A DNA stretch of 64,000 nucleotides, from positions 62,001-126,000 of the forward strand of contig WGMT01000032.1 in the NCBI GenBank assembly GCA_016124945.1, written 5' to 3'. Numbering within the stretch: position 1 is the stretch's first letter; each line of letters starts with the position of its first letter. Shown in pieces: positions 17,114 through 24,669 of the stretch. The stretch is from a bacterium (GTDB lineage: Bacteria > Chloroflexota > Anaerolineae > Caldilineales > Caldilineaceae). The position numbers were made by a program, and so were the translations under genes. A model generated the notes under the pieces. The model was not told where the DNA came from. It saw only the letters and a program-made list of their open reading frames with translations, and ran no database searches.

Positions 17114-18019
17114 TCACCGGTCAAAGATCACATTCACCGCCCGCCGCATCACCTCCACCGGAGCGTCTTCGCCCGTCCAACGAGACCAGGCCAGCGCGCC
17201 TTGGTGGATGAGCATACCCAGTCCGCCGATGGGTTGCGCGCCGTCGGCGGCAGCCAGTTGGAGCAGACGGGTGGCGGCAGGGTTATAGACAAGGTCGTAG
17301 ATCACCTGGCCAGAGCGGAATTCGACGTCTTCGTCCCAGGGCAACCCTTCGACGCGCGGGGACATGCCCAACGACGTGCAGTTGACAATGAGATCGGCCC
17401 CCGTCGCCAGATCGGCCACGGCGTCGGGGAAGGTGGCGGCGTCGAAGCCCACTTCGGGGAAGTAGACGGCCATCGCCTCGGCCAGCGACTTTGCGCGATC
17501 CACGGTGCGGTTGAGGATGGTGACACTGCCACAGCCCGCCTCGGCCAGGCCATAGACCACCGCCCGTGCCGATCCGCCGGCACCGACAATGAGGACATGT
17601 TTGCCTTTCACCTCCACGGCATGGGCCTGGAGATCGGCGATGAAGCCGTCGGCGTCGGTATTGTGGCCGGTGAGCAGTCCGTCCTCACCGACGATGATGG
17701 TGTTCACCGCGCCGATTGCCTCCGCCGACGGCGTCCAGCGATCCAAAAAGGGCATCACCGCCTGCTTGTGGGGCACGGTGACATTGACGCCGCGCAAACC
17801 CAGCGCCCGCACGCCGCGCACAGCATCTTCCAGGCGGTCGGGGTGGACGGGCAGCGGCACGTAGCGCCAGTTCATGCGCCGCTCGGCAAAAGCCGCGTTG
17901 TGCATCGTCGGGCTGACGCTCTGGCCCACCGGCCAGCCGATCAGCCCCACCAGCGTAGTGGCGGCGGTGATGTCGGTGGGGAGGGCGAATTGAGTTGGCG
18001 ATTCGGATGATTGGTTCAT
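17114..18019 (-). CDS. aroE: Shikimate dehydrogenase
   Basis: The 301-residue protein reduces 3-dehydroshikimate with NADPH. The substrate-binding block SVSPTMHN (34-41), catalytic K85 in VNVTVPHKQAV, HNTDADGF and the Rossmann motif GAGGSARAVVYGL are all present. The N-terminus has about 20 residues more than E. coli AroE; no better internal start is evident. It lies between aroA and trpB in the aromatic operon. Confidence 0.95.
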   Translation of the reverse strand: MNQSSESPTQFALPTDITAATTLVGLIGWPVGQSVSPTMHNAAFAERRMNWRYVPLPVHPDRLEDAVRGVRALGLRGVNVTVPHKQAVMPFLDRWTPSAEAIGAVNTIIVGEDGLLTGHNTDADGFIADLQAHAVEVKGKHVLIVGAGGSARAVVYGLAEAGCGSVTILNRTVDRAKSLAEAMAVYFPEVGFDAATFPDAVADLATGADLIVNCTSLGMSPRVEGLPWDEDVEFRSGQVIYDLVYNPAATRLLQLAAADGAQPIGGLGMLIHQGALAWSRWTGEDAPVEVMRRAVNVIFDR

Positions 18020-18025
18020 GATAGT

Positions 18026-18215
18026 TATGAGATTAAGCGATTAGACGATTAAGAGATTGGGGAGATTAGCCTGTTGGTTGGGAGATTTGTGGACACGGAT
18101 CAAAGAAAACACAGATCCAGAAAAAAGAAATCCGTGTTTCCGCTATCCATGTCCACAAACTTCTGCCCGCAGTCGATCTCGATAGGATCTGAAATCGCTT
18201 AATTGCTCAATCGCT
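18026..18215 (-). repeat. Composite palindromic repeats between aroA and aroE
   Basis: Outer units (GCGATTTCAGATCC after the aroA stop; CTTAATCGTCTAATCGCTTA near aroE) enclose a second inverted repeat built on TTTGTGGACA(C/T)GGAT. The aroA stop TAA is within the first unit. Confidence 0.7.
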
Positions 18216-19536
18216 CAATCGCTTCTCCGCTCTCTTGCACCACCGCGCCCAACGCCCGCAGCGTTGCCTCGAAACCGGGGAAGCTGTCGGCGGTGACGTG
18301 GGCGTTGTGGATGGTGGTGCCGCCTTTGGCAATAAGACCGGCGACGGCCAGGGCCATGGCCAGGCGGTGATCGTCGTGGCTGTCTACGGTTGCACCGTAA
18401 AGCGGCGTGGGGCCGTCGACGATGAAGCCGTCTTCGGTGGCCTGGATGCGTGCGCCCATTTTGCGCAGTTCGGAGACGGTGGTGGCGATGCGATCAGTTT
18501 CCTTGACGCGCAATTCCTGGGCATCGCGCACGATGGTGCGTCCTTCGGCCTGGGTGGCGGCGACGGCGAGGATGGGCAGTTCGTCGATCATGGTGACAAT
18601 GCGTTCGCCGCCGAACGTGGCACCGCGCATCTGCGCCGTTTCGACGACGAGGTTGGCTAGGGGTTCGCCCGCTGCTTCGCCTTCGTTACGGTAGCGGATG
18701 TTGGCGCCCATTTCGCTTAACGCGTCCACGATGCCGGTGCGCGTGGCGTTGATGCCTACGTCCTGGATCGTGATGCTGCTATCAGGGGTGATTGACGCTG
18801 CCACAAGCAGGAAGGCGGCGGACGAAATGTCGCCGGGCACGGTGATGTCCAGCGGTTTGAGCGGCTCTTCGGGGCGCTCGCTGTGTACCGTCCGCCCGAG
18901 GACTTGAATGGGCGCGCCCATCGCCTGCAACATACGCTCTGTGTGATCGCGCGCAGGCCCCGGCTCGTGGACAATGGTCAGCCCACCTGCGTAGAGACCG
19001 GCCAACAGGATGCAACTTTTCACCTGTGCGCTGGCGACGGGCAAGGTATATTCCATTGAGCGCAATTTGGACGGCACAATCGTGAGCGGGGCCAGTTTGC
19101 CGTCCTGGCGACCGTAGATCTGCGCGCCCATTTTGCGCAGTGGATCGGCGACGCGTCCCATGGGGCGACGGCGGATCTGTTCGCTGCCGTTAAGCACACT
19201 CACAAACTTCTGCCCGGAGAGCAGACCGGTGAGCAGACGGATCGTGGTGCCGCTGTTGCCGCAGTCAAGTACGTCTTTGGGCTCCTGAAAGCCGTCGAGC
19301 CCCATACCGTGGATAATGACATCGGTGGCGGAGCGTTGATCGACTTCCACGCCCAGCCCACGCATGACATGAATCGTGGATCGGCAATCGCCGCCATCGA
19401 GGAAGCCACGTACACGGCTCCGACCATCGGCGATTGCAGCAAACATCACAGCCCGGTGGCTGATCGACTTGTCTCCGGGCACATGACAGTGCCCCTTCAA
19501 AGCATTCCCACTGTGGATGGTGATAATGTCGGCCAT
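18199..19536 (-). CDS. aroA: 3-phosphoshikimate 1-carboxyvinyltransferase (EPSP synthase)
   Basis: The 445-residue enzyme transfers enolpyruvyl from PEP to shikimate 3-phosphate. GDKSISHRA (21-29) carries the substrate lysine and serine, DCGNSGTTIRLL is the family signature, and LRVKETDRI is the PEP-binding block near the C-terminus. The ATG at 19536 has GAAGG six bases upstream, so I prefer it over the TTG two codons earlier. The neighbours are tyrA upstream and aroE downstream. Confidence 0.96.
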   Translation of the reverse strand: MADIITIHSGNALKGHCHVPGDKSISHRAVMFAAIADGRSRVRGFLDGGDCRSTIHVMRGLGVEVDQRSATDVIIHGMGLDGFQEPKDVLDCGNSGTTIRLLTGLLSGQKFVSVLNGSEQIRRRPMGRVADPLRKMGAQIYGRQDGKLAPLTIVPSKLRSMEYTLPVASAQVKSCILLAGLYAGGLTIVHEPGPARDHTERMLQAMGAPIQVLGRTVHSERPEEPLKPLDITVPGDISSAAFLLVAASITPDSSITIQDVGINATRTGIVDALSEMGANIRYRNEGEAAGEPLANLVVETAQMRGATFGGERIVTMIDELPILAVAATQAEGRTIVRDAQELRVKETDRIATTVSELRKMGARIQATEDGFIVDGPTPLYGATVDSHDDHRLAMALAVAGLIAKGGTTIHNAHVTADSFPGFEATLRALGAVVQESGEAIERLSN

Positions 19537-19551
19537 GGTCAACCTTCGGTT

Positions 19552-19701
19552 GATTGGGGACTGGTGATTGGGGATTGGGGATTGGGGGTCACGTGGAGCT
19601 TCTGAAATCTCCTAATCTCCTAATCTCGTTCAACAAGAGATTAAGAGATTTCAGATCCTATACACGATCCCCAATCACCAATCACTAATCACCAATCACT
19701 T
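19552..19701 (-). repeat. Palindromic heptamer element between tyrA and aroA
   Basis: The minus strand reads GTGATTGGTGATTAGTGATT across the tyrA stop. A loop with GGGATCGTGTATAGGATCTG follows, then a nested AGAGATT/AATCTCT pair, and the complementary CCCCAATCCCCAATC arm near aroA. Confidence 0.85.
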
Positions 19702-20568
19702 CTTACGCCAATTGGCGCGTAGCTGTTGAGATCGGGTAAGTTTGGCGGCCAGATCGGCTTCGTTGCCGGCGGCCAGCAAGGTGCGCAGTTCGTGCAGGTG
19801 GGCATCGAAGGCGTCCACCTGCGCCAGGACGGCTTCGCGGTTGGTGGCGAGGATGTCCATGAACATGCGGGTATCGCTGGCGGCGACGCGGCTGGTGTCG
19901 CGGAAGCCGCCGGCGGCCAGTTCCCAGACCATGGGATCGTCCTCACCGGTGTCGGCGACGGCATGGACAAGCGCCGTGGCCAGCAGGAAGGGCAGGTGGC
20001 TGATGGCGGCCACGAGCCGGTCGTGGCGTTGCGCGTCGAGGATGAAAGGACGTGCGCCCACGGCCTGCGCTAGTTCCGTCACCAGGGCCAGGGCTGCCGG
20101 GCTGGTGCGCGGGAGGGGCGTCAGCACCCACGGCGCGCCGACGTAGAGTCCTGGTTCGGCAGCGGTGAAGCCGGCCTGTTCCTTGCCTGTCATCGGGTGT
20201 GCGCCCAACGGCTGAATCCCCGTGGGCAGACGATCGAGCGCGGCGCAGATTTCTCCTTTGGTGCTCCCCATGTCGATGACAATCGTCCCCGGCCAGAGGA
20301 TTGCGCCCAGTTCCTCAATCATACTGACAATGGTGCGCACCGGCGTAGCCAGGATCACAATGTCCGCGCCGGCAACGCCCGCATGTAGATCGGTGGTGGC
20401 CTGGTCAACGGCGTCGGCGAAAAAGGCGCGTAGCGCCGTCTCGGTGCGGTGGGCCACCCCGCGCACCTCTCGACAAAAGTGTCCTTGCACGAGATCCATG
20501 CACAGGCTGGCCCCCATCAAACCGAGGCCGACGACGGTGACGCGGCAGTCAGAGAGACGTTTGGACAT
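19696..20568 (-). CDS. tyrA: Prephenate dehydrogenase
   Basis: The 290-residue NAD(P)-dependent enzyme converts prephenate to 4-hydroxyphenylpyruvate for tyrosine. The N-terminal Rossmann motif [31 protein letters not shown] and the helical dimerisation half ending in a basic tail are typical. The start at MSKRLSDC is chosen because upstream codons derive from repeat DNA. No chorismate mutase or ACT domain is fused. Its TGA is part of a GTGATTG repeat. Confidence 0.93.
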   Translation of the reverse strand: MSKRLSDCRVTVVGLGLMGASLCMDLVQGHFCREVRGVAHRTETALRAFFADAVDQATTDLHAGVAGADIVILATPVRTIVSMIEELGAILWPGTIVIDMGSTKGEICAALDRLPTGIQPLGAHPMTGKEQAGFTAAEPGLYVGAPWVLTPLPRTSPAALALVTELAQAVGARPFILDAQRHDRLVAAISHLPFLLATALVHAVADTGEDDPMVWELAAGGFRDTSRVAASDTRMFMDILATNREAVLAQVDAFDAHLHELRTLLAAGNEADLAAKLTRSQQLRANWRKK

Positions 20569-20605
20569 AAAGGATCGATTCAGAGTGGCTGGGTAGGTGA
20601 AATCA

Positions 20606-20669
20606 TAGTGCGTAGTGCGTAGTCCGTTGAGCAAGATGTGCTGCTCAACGGACTACGCACTACGCACTA
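20606..20669 (-). repeat. Perfect 28-bp inverted repeat with 8-nt loop
   Basis: The arms TAGTGCGTAGTGCGTAGTCC... are exactly complementary. Further GTACGTA units on the aroF side reach that gene's stop codon. A very stable mRNA hairpin is expected in the gap between the DAHP synthase gene and tyrA. Confidence 0.95.
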
Positions 20670-20680
20670 CGTACTACGTA

Positions 20681-21697
20681 CTAAATCTTCCGCCCCACCG
20701 CCTCAGCCAACGGACGCAATTCCTGCATCAACTGGGTAAAGCGTTTGGGGGTGAGGCTTTGGGCGCCGTCGCTCCACGCCTTGGACGGATCGGGATGGAC
20801 TTCGATCATAAGGCCATCTGCGCCGGCGGCGACGGCGGCTTTGGCGATGGCGCCTACCAGTTCCCACTTGCCGGTGCCGTGCGCCGGGTCGGCGATGACG
20901 GGCAGGTGCGAAAGCTGTTTGATGGCCGGAATGGCGTTGACATCGAAGGTGAAGCGCGTGTACGGTTCGAAGGTGCGGATGCCGCGCTCGCAGACCATCA
21001 CCTGCATGTTGCCGCCGCTGAGGACGTATTCGGCGCTCATGAGCAGTTCCTGGATCGTGCTGCTCATGCCACGCTTGACGAAGACAGGCTTGGTGGTCTT
21101 GCTCAGCGCCTTGAGCAAAGAGTAGTTTTGTGTGTTGCGTGCGCCCACCTGGAAGACGTCGGTGTACTCGCCCACAATTTCCACTTCGTCGGGGCTCATC
21201 ACCTCGGTGATGATGGGCAGTCCGGTCTGTTCGCGGGCTTCGGCCAGGTATTTCAGCCCTTCCTCGCCCATGCCCTGGAAGCTGTAGGGGCTGCTGCGCG
21301 GCTTGAACGCCCCCCCGCGCAAGAAAGTAGCGCCGGCTTCTTTGACCATGTGGGCGCTTTCGATGATCATCTCGCGGCTTTCCACGCTGCAAGGGCCGGC
21401 GAAGACGGCGATCTGCTTGCCGCCGATCTCTGTACCGTTGACGTTGATAACCGACTCGCCCTCTACAAAATCGCGGCTGGCGAGCTTGAAGGGCTGCATG
21501 ATGCGCACGACGTTCTCGACGCCTTCCATGGCCAGGAACGAATCCTGATGGATGCGGTAGTCGTCCGCGCCGATAATGCCGACGATGGTGCGGGCCTCTC
21601 CACGGCTGAGATGGACTTTGTAGCCCATCTCCTCCACCCGCTTGACCACAGATTCAACTTGTTCGGGCGCAGAGCCCTGTTTCATGATGACGATCAT
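20681..21697 (-). CDS. aroF: 3-deoxy-7-phosphoheptulonate (DAHP) synthase, copy 1
   Basis: The 338-residue protein catalyses the first shikimate-pathway step, PEP plus erythrose 4-phosphate to DAHP. It is of the type I-beta (Thermotoga-like) form: an N-terminal ferredoxin/ACT-like regulatory domain (about 1-70, starting MIVIMKQGS) and a KDPG-aldolase-like barrel with [24 protein letters not shown] and [17 protein letters not shown] precedes the ATG. A paralogue of the same architecture lies directly upstream. The N-terminal domain suggests aromatic feedback control. Confidence 0.94.
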   Translation of the reverse strand: MIVIMKQGSAPEQVESVVKRVEEMGYKVHLSRGEARTIVGIIGADDYRIHQDSFLAMEGVENVVRIMQPFKLASRDFVEGESVINVNGTEIGGKQIAVFAGPCSVESREMIIESAHMVKEAGATFLRGGAFKPRSSPYSFQGMGEEGLKYLAEAREQTGLPIITEVMSPDEVEIVGEYTDVFQVGARNTQNYSLLKALSKTTKPVFVKRGMSSTIQELLMSAEYVLSGGNMQVMVCERGIRTFEPYTRFTFDVNAIPAIKQLSHLPVIADPAHGTGKWELVGAIAKAAVAAGADGLMIEVHPDPSKAWSDGAQSLTPKRFTQLMQELRPLAEAVGRKI

Positions 21698-21749
21698 GGT
21701 GGGGTCCTCTTGTTTGGGATGATGTCTTGGTAAATGATTGGATCAGGGT

Positions 21750-21893
21750 GAAGCGATGAATGATGAATAAAGATTGAGTAGAGATGTAGTCTCTGCATTG
21801 GGTACTTCGAGGTAGAGTCCGATGCAGGACACGAGATGTTCCAATCGCGCCGAAACCATCCTCTACCCATTCTTTATTCATCATTCCTCGTAC
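21750..21893 (-). repeat. Palindromic repeat between the two DAHP synthase genes
   Basis: The minus strand carries GAGGAATGATGAATAAAGAA near the upstream gene's end and the complementary CTTTATTCATCATTCATCG before the next gene. Confidence 0.75.
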
Positions 21894-22963
21894 TACACAG
21901 TCTCTTTCATAAGCCCGTTCACCGCCTCTGCCCGATCCGTTGGCAGGGTGGCAATATTCCGGTCAACCGCGGCGGCGATGCGGCGCAGATCGGCCATCAG
22001 TTCGGCGAAGCGTTCGGGCTTGAGGCTTTGATCGCCGTCGCTGAGGGCGTTGTCTGGGCTTTGGTGCACTTCGAGGATCAGGGCGTCGGCGCCGGCAGCC
22101 ACGGCTGCTTTGCTCATGGCCGGGATCAGTTCCCAATCGCCTGTGCCGTGCGAAGGATCGGCCACCACTGGGAGGTGGCTGGCGCGATGCAGCACGGGGA
22201 TGGCGTTGAGATCGAAGGTGTTGCGGGTGGCGGTTTCGTAGGTGCGGATGCCACGTTCACACAGCATGACATTGTAGTTGCCGTTGCTGAGGATGTACTC
22301 GGCGCACATGAGCAGTTCTTTGATCTCACCGCTGATGCCACGTTTGAGCATCACCGGCCTCTGCACTTTGCCCACCGCCTGCAACAGTCCATAATTCTGC
22401 ATGTTACGGGCGCCGATCTGCAAAATGTCGGCGTACTCGCTCACCATCTGCACCGTTTCCACCGTCATCACTTCGGTGATGATGGGCAGGCCCGTCTGCT
22501 CGCGGGCTTCGGCCAGGTATTGCAGTCCTTTTTCGCCCAGACCCTGGAAACTGTAGGGGCTGGTGCGTGGTTTGAAGGCGCCGCCACGCAGGATGGTCGC
22601 GCCGGCCTCCTTGACCATGTGCGCTACTTCAAGGATCTGATCACGGCTCTCCACACTGCAAGGACCGGCCATGACAACAATGTCGTTACCGCCGATCTTG
22701 ATGCCGTTGACGTCAATTACCGTGTTGTGGGGGTGGCTTGTGCGACCAGCCAGCTTGTACGGCTCCTGAATACGTACTGTTTTTAGCACGCCAGCCATCG
22801 CGTCAAAAACGGAACGTTCTACCTGCGTCATATCACCCACCAGGGCGACAACGGTGTGATCTGAGCCGTAAATGGGGTGCGACGAAGCCCCCATGCGTTT
22901 GGCTTTGCTAATGACAGCGGCGGTTTCAGCAGCGGTTGCATCGGGCTTCATGACGACGATCAT
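21893..22963 (-). CDS. 3-deoxy-7-phosphoheptulonate (DAHP) synthase, copy 2
   Basis: The 356-residue type I-beta DAHP synthase is paralogous to the next gene downstream. It shares [28 protein letters not shown] and [11 protein letters not shown]. It begins with the same kind of regulatory domain ([17 protein letters not shown]) and has a longer C-terminal tail. AAGGAG gives a strong start. Two isozymes in tandem could be inhibited by different amino acids, as in enteric bacteria; this is inference. It is second in the operon after pheA. Confidence 0.94.
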   Translation of the reverse strand: MIVVMKPDATAAETAAVISKAKRMGASSHPIYGSDHTVVALVGDMTQVERSVFDAMAGVLKTVRIQEPYKLAGRTSHPHNTVIDVNGIKIGGNDIVVMAGPCSVESRDQILEVAHMVKEAGATILRGGAFKPRTSPYSFQGLGEKGLQYLAEAREQTGLPIITEVMTVETVQMVSEYADILQIGARNMQNYGLLQAVGKVQRPVMLKRGISGEIKELLMCAEYILSNGNYNVMLCERGIRTYETATRNTFDLNAIPVLHRASHLPVVADPSHGTGDWELIPAMSKAAVAAGADALILEVHQSPDNALSDGDQSLKPERFAELMADLRRIAAAVDRNIATLPTDRAEAVNGLMKETV

Positions 22964-22984
22964 GTTGGGTCTCCTTTGTGTGGA

Positions 22985-23160
22985 CAGATTGCGGTTAGCG
23001 GTTAGCGCTTAGCAGTTGGCAGTTGGCAGTTAGCGGACAGTCGATTGTGATTGGCAAAACTATGTTCTAGGCACTTGATAGTGACAGGTGTGAAGGCGAA
23101 ACGGGCCGGTTTTGTGAGTTCACTCGCCCTACACGATCACCTTGTCACCTCGTCACCTGG
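22985..23160 (-). repeat. Repeats between pheA and DAHP synthase copy 2
   Basis: CCAGGTGACGAGGTGACAAG on the minus strand starts at the pheA stop. Units of TAACTGCCAACTGCCAACTG type precede the next gene. The two halves appear to belong to different repeat types. Confidence 0.6.
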
Positions 23161-24018
23161 TCAAATCTGCAAGAGCGCGCCCTGGGCGTTGACTTCCATC
23201 TCCGGCTGCACGGCGGCAGGGAAGCTGCCCAGCAGTTTGACGAAGGCGGCGCGGTTGAGCAGACCGAGCAATGCCTGGCTACAGGCTTCGTCTTGCCAGT
23301 GGCCCTCGAAGTCGAGATAGAAGACGTACTGCCACGGTCGGTTGCGACGTGGGCGACTTTCGATCTTGGTCAGGTTGATGGCGCGGTTGGCGAATTCGCC
23401 CAGGCAGCCGTAGAGTGCACCGGGGCTGTGTGGTGTCGCAAAGACGAGCGATGTTTTGGCGTTCTGGCTGCGTGGCGCTTCTCCTTTGCCGACGATGAAA
23501 AAGCGGGTGTAGTTGAAAGACAAATCTTCAATGCCTTCCTGCACAACTTCCAGTCCGTACGTCTGCGCCGAGAGCTTACTGGCAATCACACCAACATTCG
23601 GCGCAGGGTTTTCGGCCAGTTCTTTGGCGCTGCCGGCTGTATCGTACCAGGGGATCGCCTTGTAGCCGTGGCGATTTAGAAAGCCCTCACACTGGGCCAA
23701 CGCCTGTGGGTGGCTGCGTACCTGTTGAATGTCCTCTGTCTGGCCAGGCAAGGTCAACAGGCAGTGCCGTACACGCAGCACAATTTCTCCATGCACCTTG
23801 AGATCGTGTTCCAACAGCAGATCATAAGCTTTGTTGATGCTACCGGCCAACGAATTTTCCACCGGCTGCACGCCGAAGGTCGCCTCATCGCGATCGACGG
23901 CGGCAAAGATGTGTTCAAACGCCTCACAAGGCACCGTCTCCACCTCGGGGCCAAAATGCTGCCGGATCGCCTCCTCGGAATAGGCACCGTGTTCACCTTG
24001 AAATGCTACTTTTGTCAT
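23161..24018 (-). CDS. pheA: Prephenate dehydratase with ACT domain
   Basis: The 285-residue enzyme converts prephenate to phenylpyruvate. The catalytic domain shows [22 protein letters not shown] and the key TRF motif (171-173). The C-terminal ACT domain keeps SPGALYGCL and ESRP, the phenylalanine-binding motifs, so feedback inhibition is likely. No chorismate mutase domain is fused. It is the first structural gene of the aromatic operon and lies about 120 bases after an intrinsic terminator that I interpret as an attenuator. Confidence 0.95.
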   Translation of the reverse strand: MTKVAFQGEHGAYSEEAIRQHFGPEVETVPCEAFEHIFAAVDRDEATFGVQPVENSLAGSINKAYDLLLEHDLKVHGEIVLRVRHCLLTLPGQTEDIQQVRSHPQALAQCEGFLNRHGYKAIPWYDTAGSAKELAENPAPNVGVIASKLSAQTYGLEVVQEGIEDLSFNYTRFFIVGKGEAPRSQNAKTSLVFATPHSPGALYGCLGEFANRAINLTKIESRPRRNRPWQYVFYLDFEGHWQDEACSQALLGLLNRAAFVKLLGSFPAAVQPEMEVNAQGALLQI

Positions 24019-24044
24019 ACAATCTCACCCTTTGATGTGGGTGA

Positions 24045-24136
24045 TTAGGGACTGGTGATTGGTGATTGGGAGCTTGATAAGTATTTGACCCTTAACACGA
24101 TCCCAATCACCAATCACTAATCACCAATCACCAATC
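24045..24136 (-). repeat. Palindromic heptamer element between attenuator and pheA
   Basis: The minus strand has GGATTGGTGATTGGTGATTA, a loop with GGGATCGTGTTAAGGGTC and complementary CCCAATCACCAATCACCAG units. It lies in the 5' untranslated region, unlike most members of the family. Confidence 0.85.
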
Positions 24137-24140
24137 CTGG

Positions 24141-24178
24141 ACAAAAAGAAAGAGCGTGGAGGTCGTCTCCACGCTCTT
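24141..24178 (-). terminator. Intrinsic terminator / attenuator of the aromatic operon
   Basis: On the minus strand, stem AAGAGCGTGGAG, loop ACGAC and stem CTCCACGCTCTT run into TTCTTTTT. This 12-bp hairpin and U-rich tail sit between the leader peptide and pheA. Eleven nucleotides of its 5' arm and loop (GTGGAGACGAC) are perfectly complementary to GTCGTCTCCAC at 24226-24236 inside the leader coding region, which can form an antiterminator. Confidence 0.9.
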
Positions 24179-24199
24179 GGTGTATTCACGCAAGCTGTT

Positions 24200-24436
24200 T
24201 TACACAGCCCAACGCTCCTCAACCTGTGGAGACGACTGAGAGACTGCAAAATAATAGCCAAACCAAAAGTTGCCAAAAGAAAACCCGCGCCATTCATGGC
24301 GCAGGTTCAGGGCAAGCATAAATTCGTCGTGCGTCGGGCCTTCAAGCAAAGAAATCGGCAGCAGACGCTCGTCCTTGCAGACAAGTGAATCTACGACCGA
24401 TTGCGAATGCTTATGCTGCTTAGCAGAATGACGCAT
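24200..24436 (-). CDS. Aromatic-rich leader peptide of the pheA-aroF-tyrA-aroA-aroE-trpBA operon
   Basis: The 78-codon frame has AGGA six bases before its ATG and follows a good promoter. Residues 49-63, WRGFSFGNFWFGYYF, contain nine aromatics (two Trp, five Phe, two Tyr). A GTCGTCTCCAC segment begins 12 nt after the last of these codons and pairs with the terminator arm downstream. This is the geometry of ribosome-mediated attenuation: stalling at Phe/Trp/Tyr codons would leave the antiterminator free and let transcription continue into pheA. The peptide is longer than classical leaders (14-16 residues in E. coli trpL and pheL). A 7-bp hairpin (24287-24302) precedes the aromatic run. The regulatory role is inferred from sequence, not proven. 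Confidence 0.8.
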   Translation of the reverse strand: MRHSAKQHKHSQSVVDSLVCKDERLLPISLLEGPTHDEFMLALNLRHEWRGFSFGNFWFGYYFAVSQSSPQVEERWAV

Positions 24437-24490
24437 GACAAATCCTGTGTAAAGTAGGCTATCGTTTGGCCTTCAGTGAGCTGCCTGCGC

Positions 24491-24519
24491 AGAATAGCAC
24501 AGCGCATTGGCGATGTCAA
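24491..24519 (-). promoter_or_regulatory. Sigma70-type promoter for the aromatic operon leader
   Basis: On the minus strand a perfect -35 TTGACA (24514-24519) is separated by 17 bp from -10 TATTCT (24491-24496). Transcription would start near 24484, about 48 bases before the leader peptide ATG. Confidence 0.75.
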
Positions 24520-24544
24520 ACACCAAACGCCGCCGCGACACAGA

Positions 24545-24574
24545 TTTCATCAATACGAGTTTCATCAATACGAG
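24545..24574. repeat. 15-bp tandem duplication upstream of the promoter
   Basis: TTTCATCAATACGAG occurs twice without a gap, about 26 bp upstream of the -35 box of the aromatic leader promoter. It could be an operator, but nothing else supports that. Confidence 0.6.
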
Positions 24575-24669
24575 TTTAAAAGACATCGGGAAGTCTACAG
24601 GTTGCGGAAGGCATGGGTAGGCGAAAGCAAATGTCGCACCCATGGCTAGATTTCCCCTATAAAATGTCA

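Noticed and set aside
20615..22786. Two plus-strand open frames of more than 300 codons opposite the DAHP synthases
   Set aside because: Both mirror real aroF-type genes with strong RBS and full motifs. Their own sequences are His/Gly/Ala-rich antisense translation.
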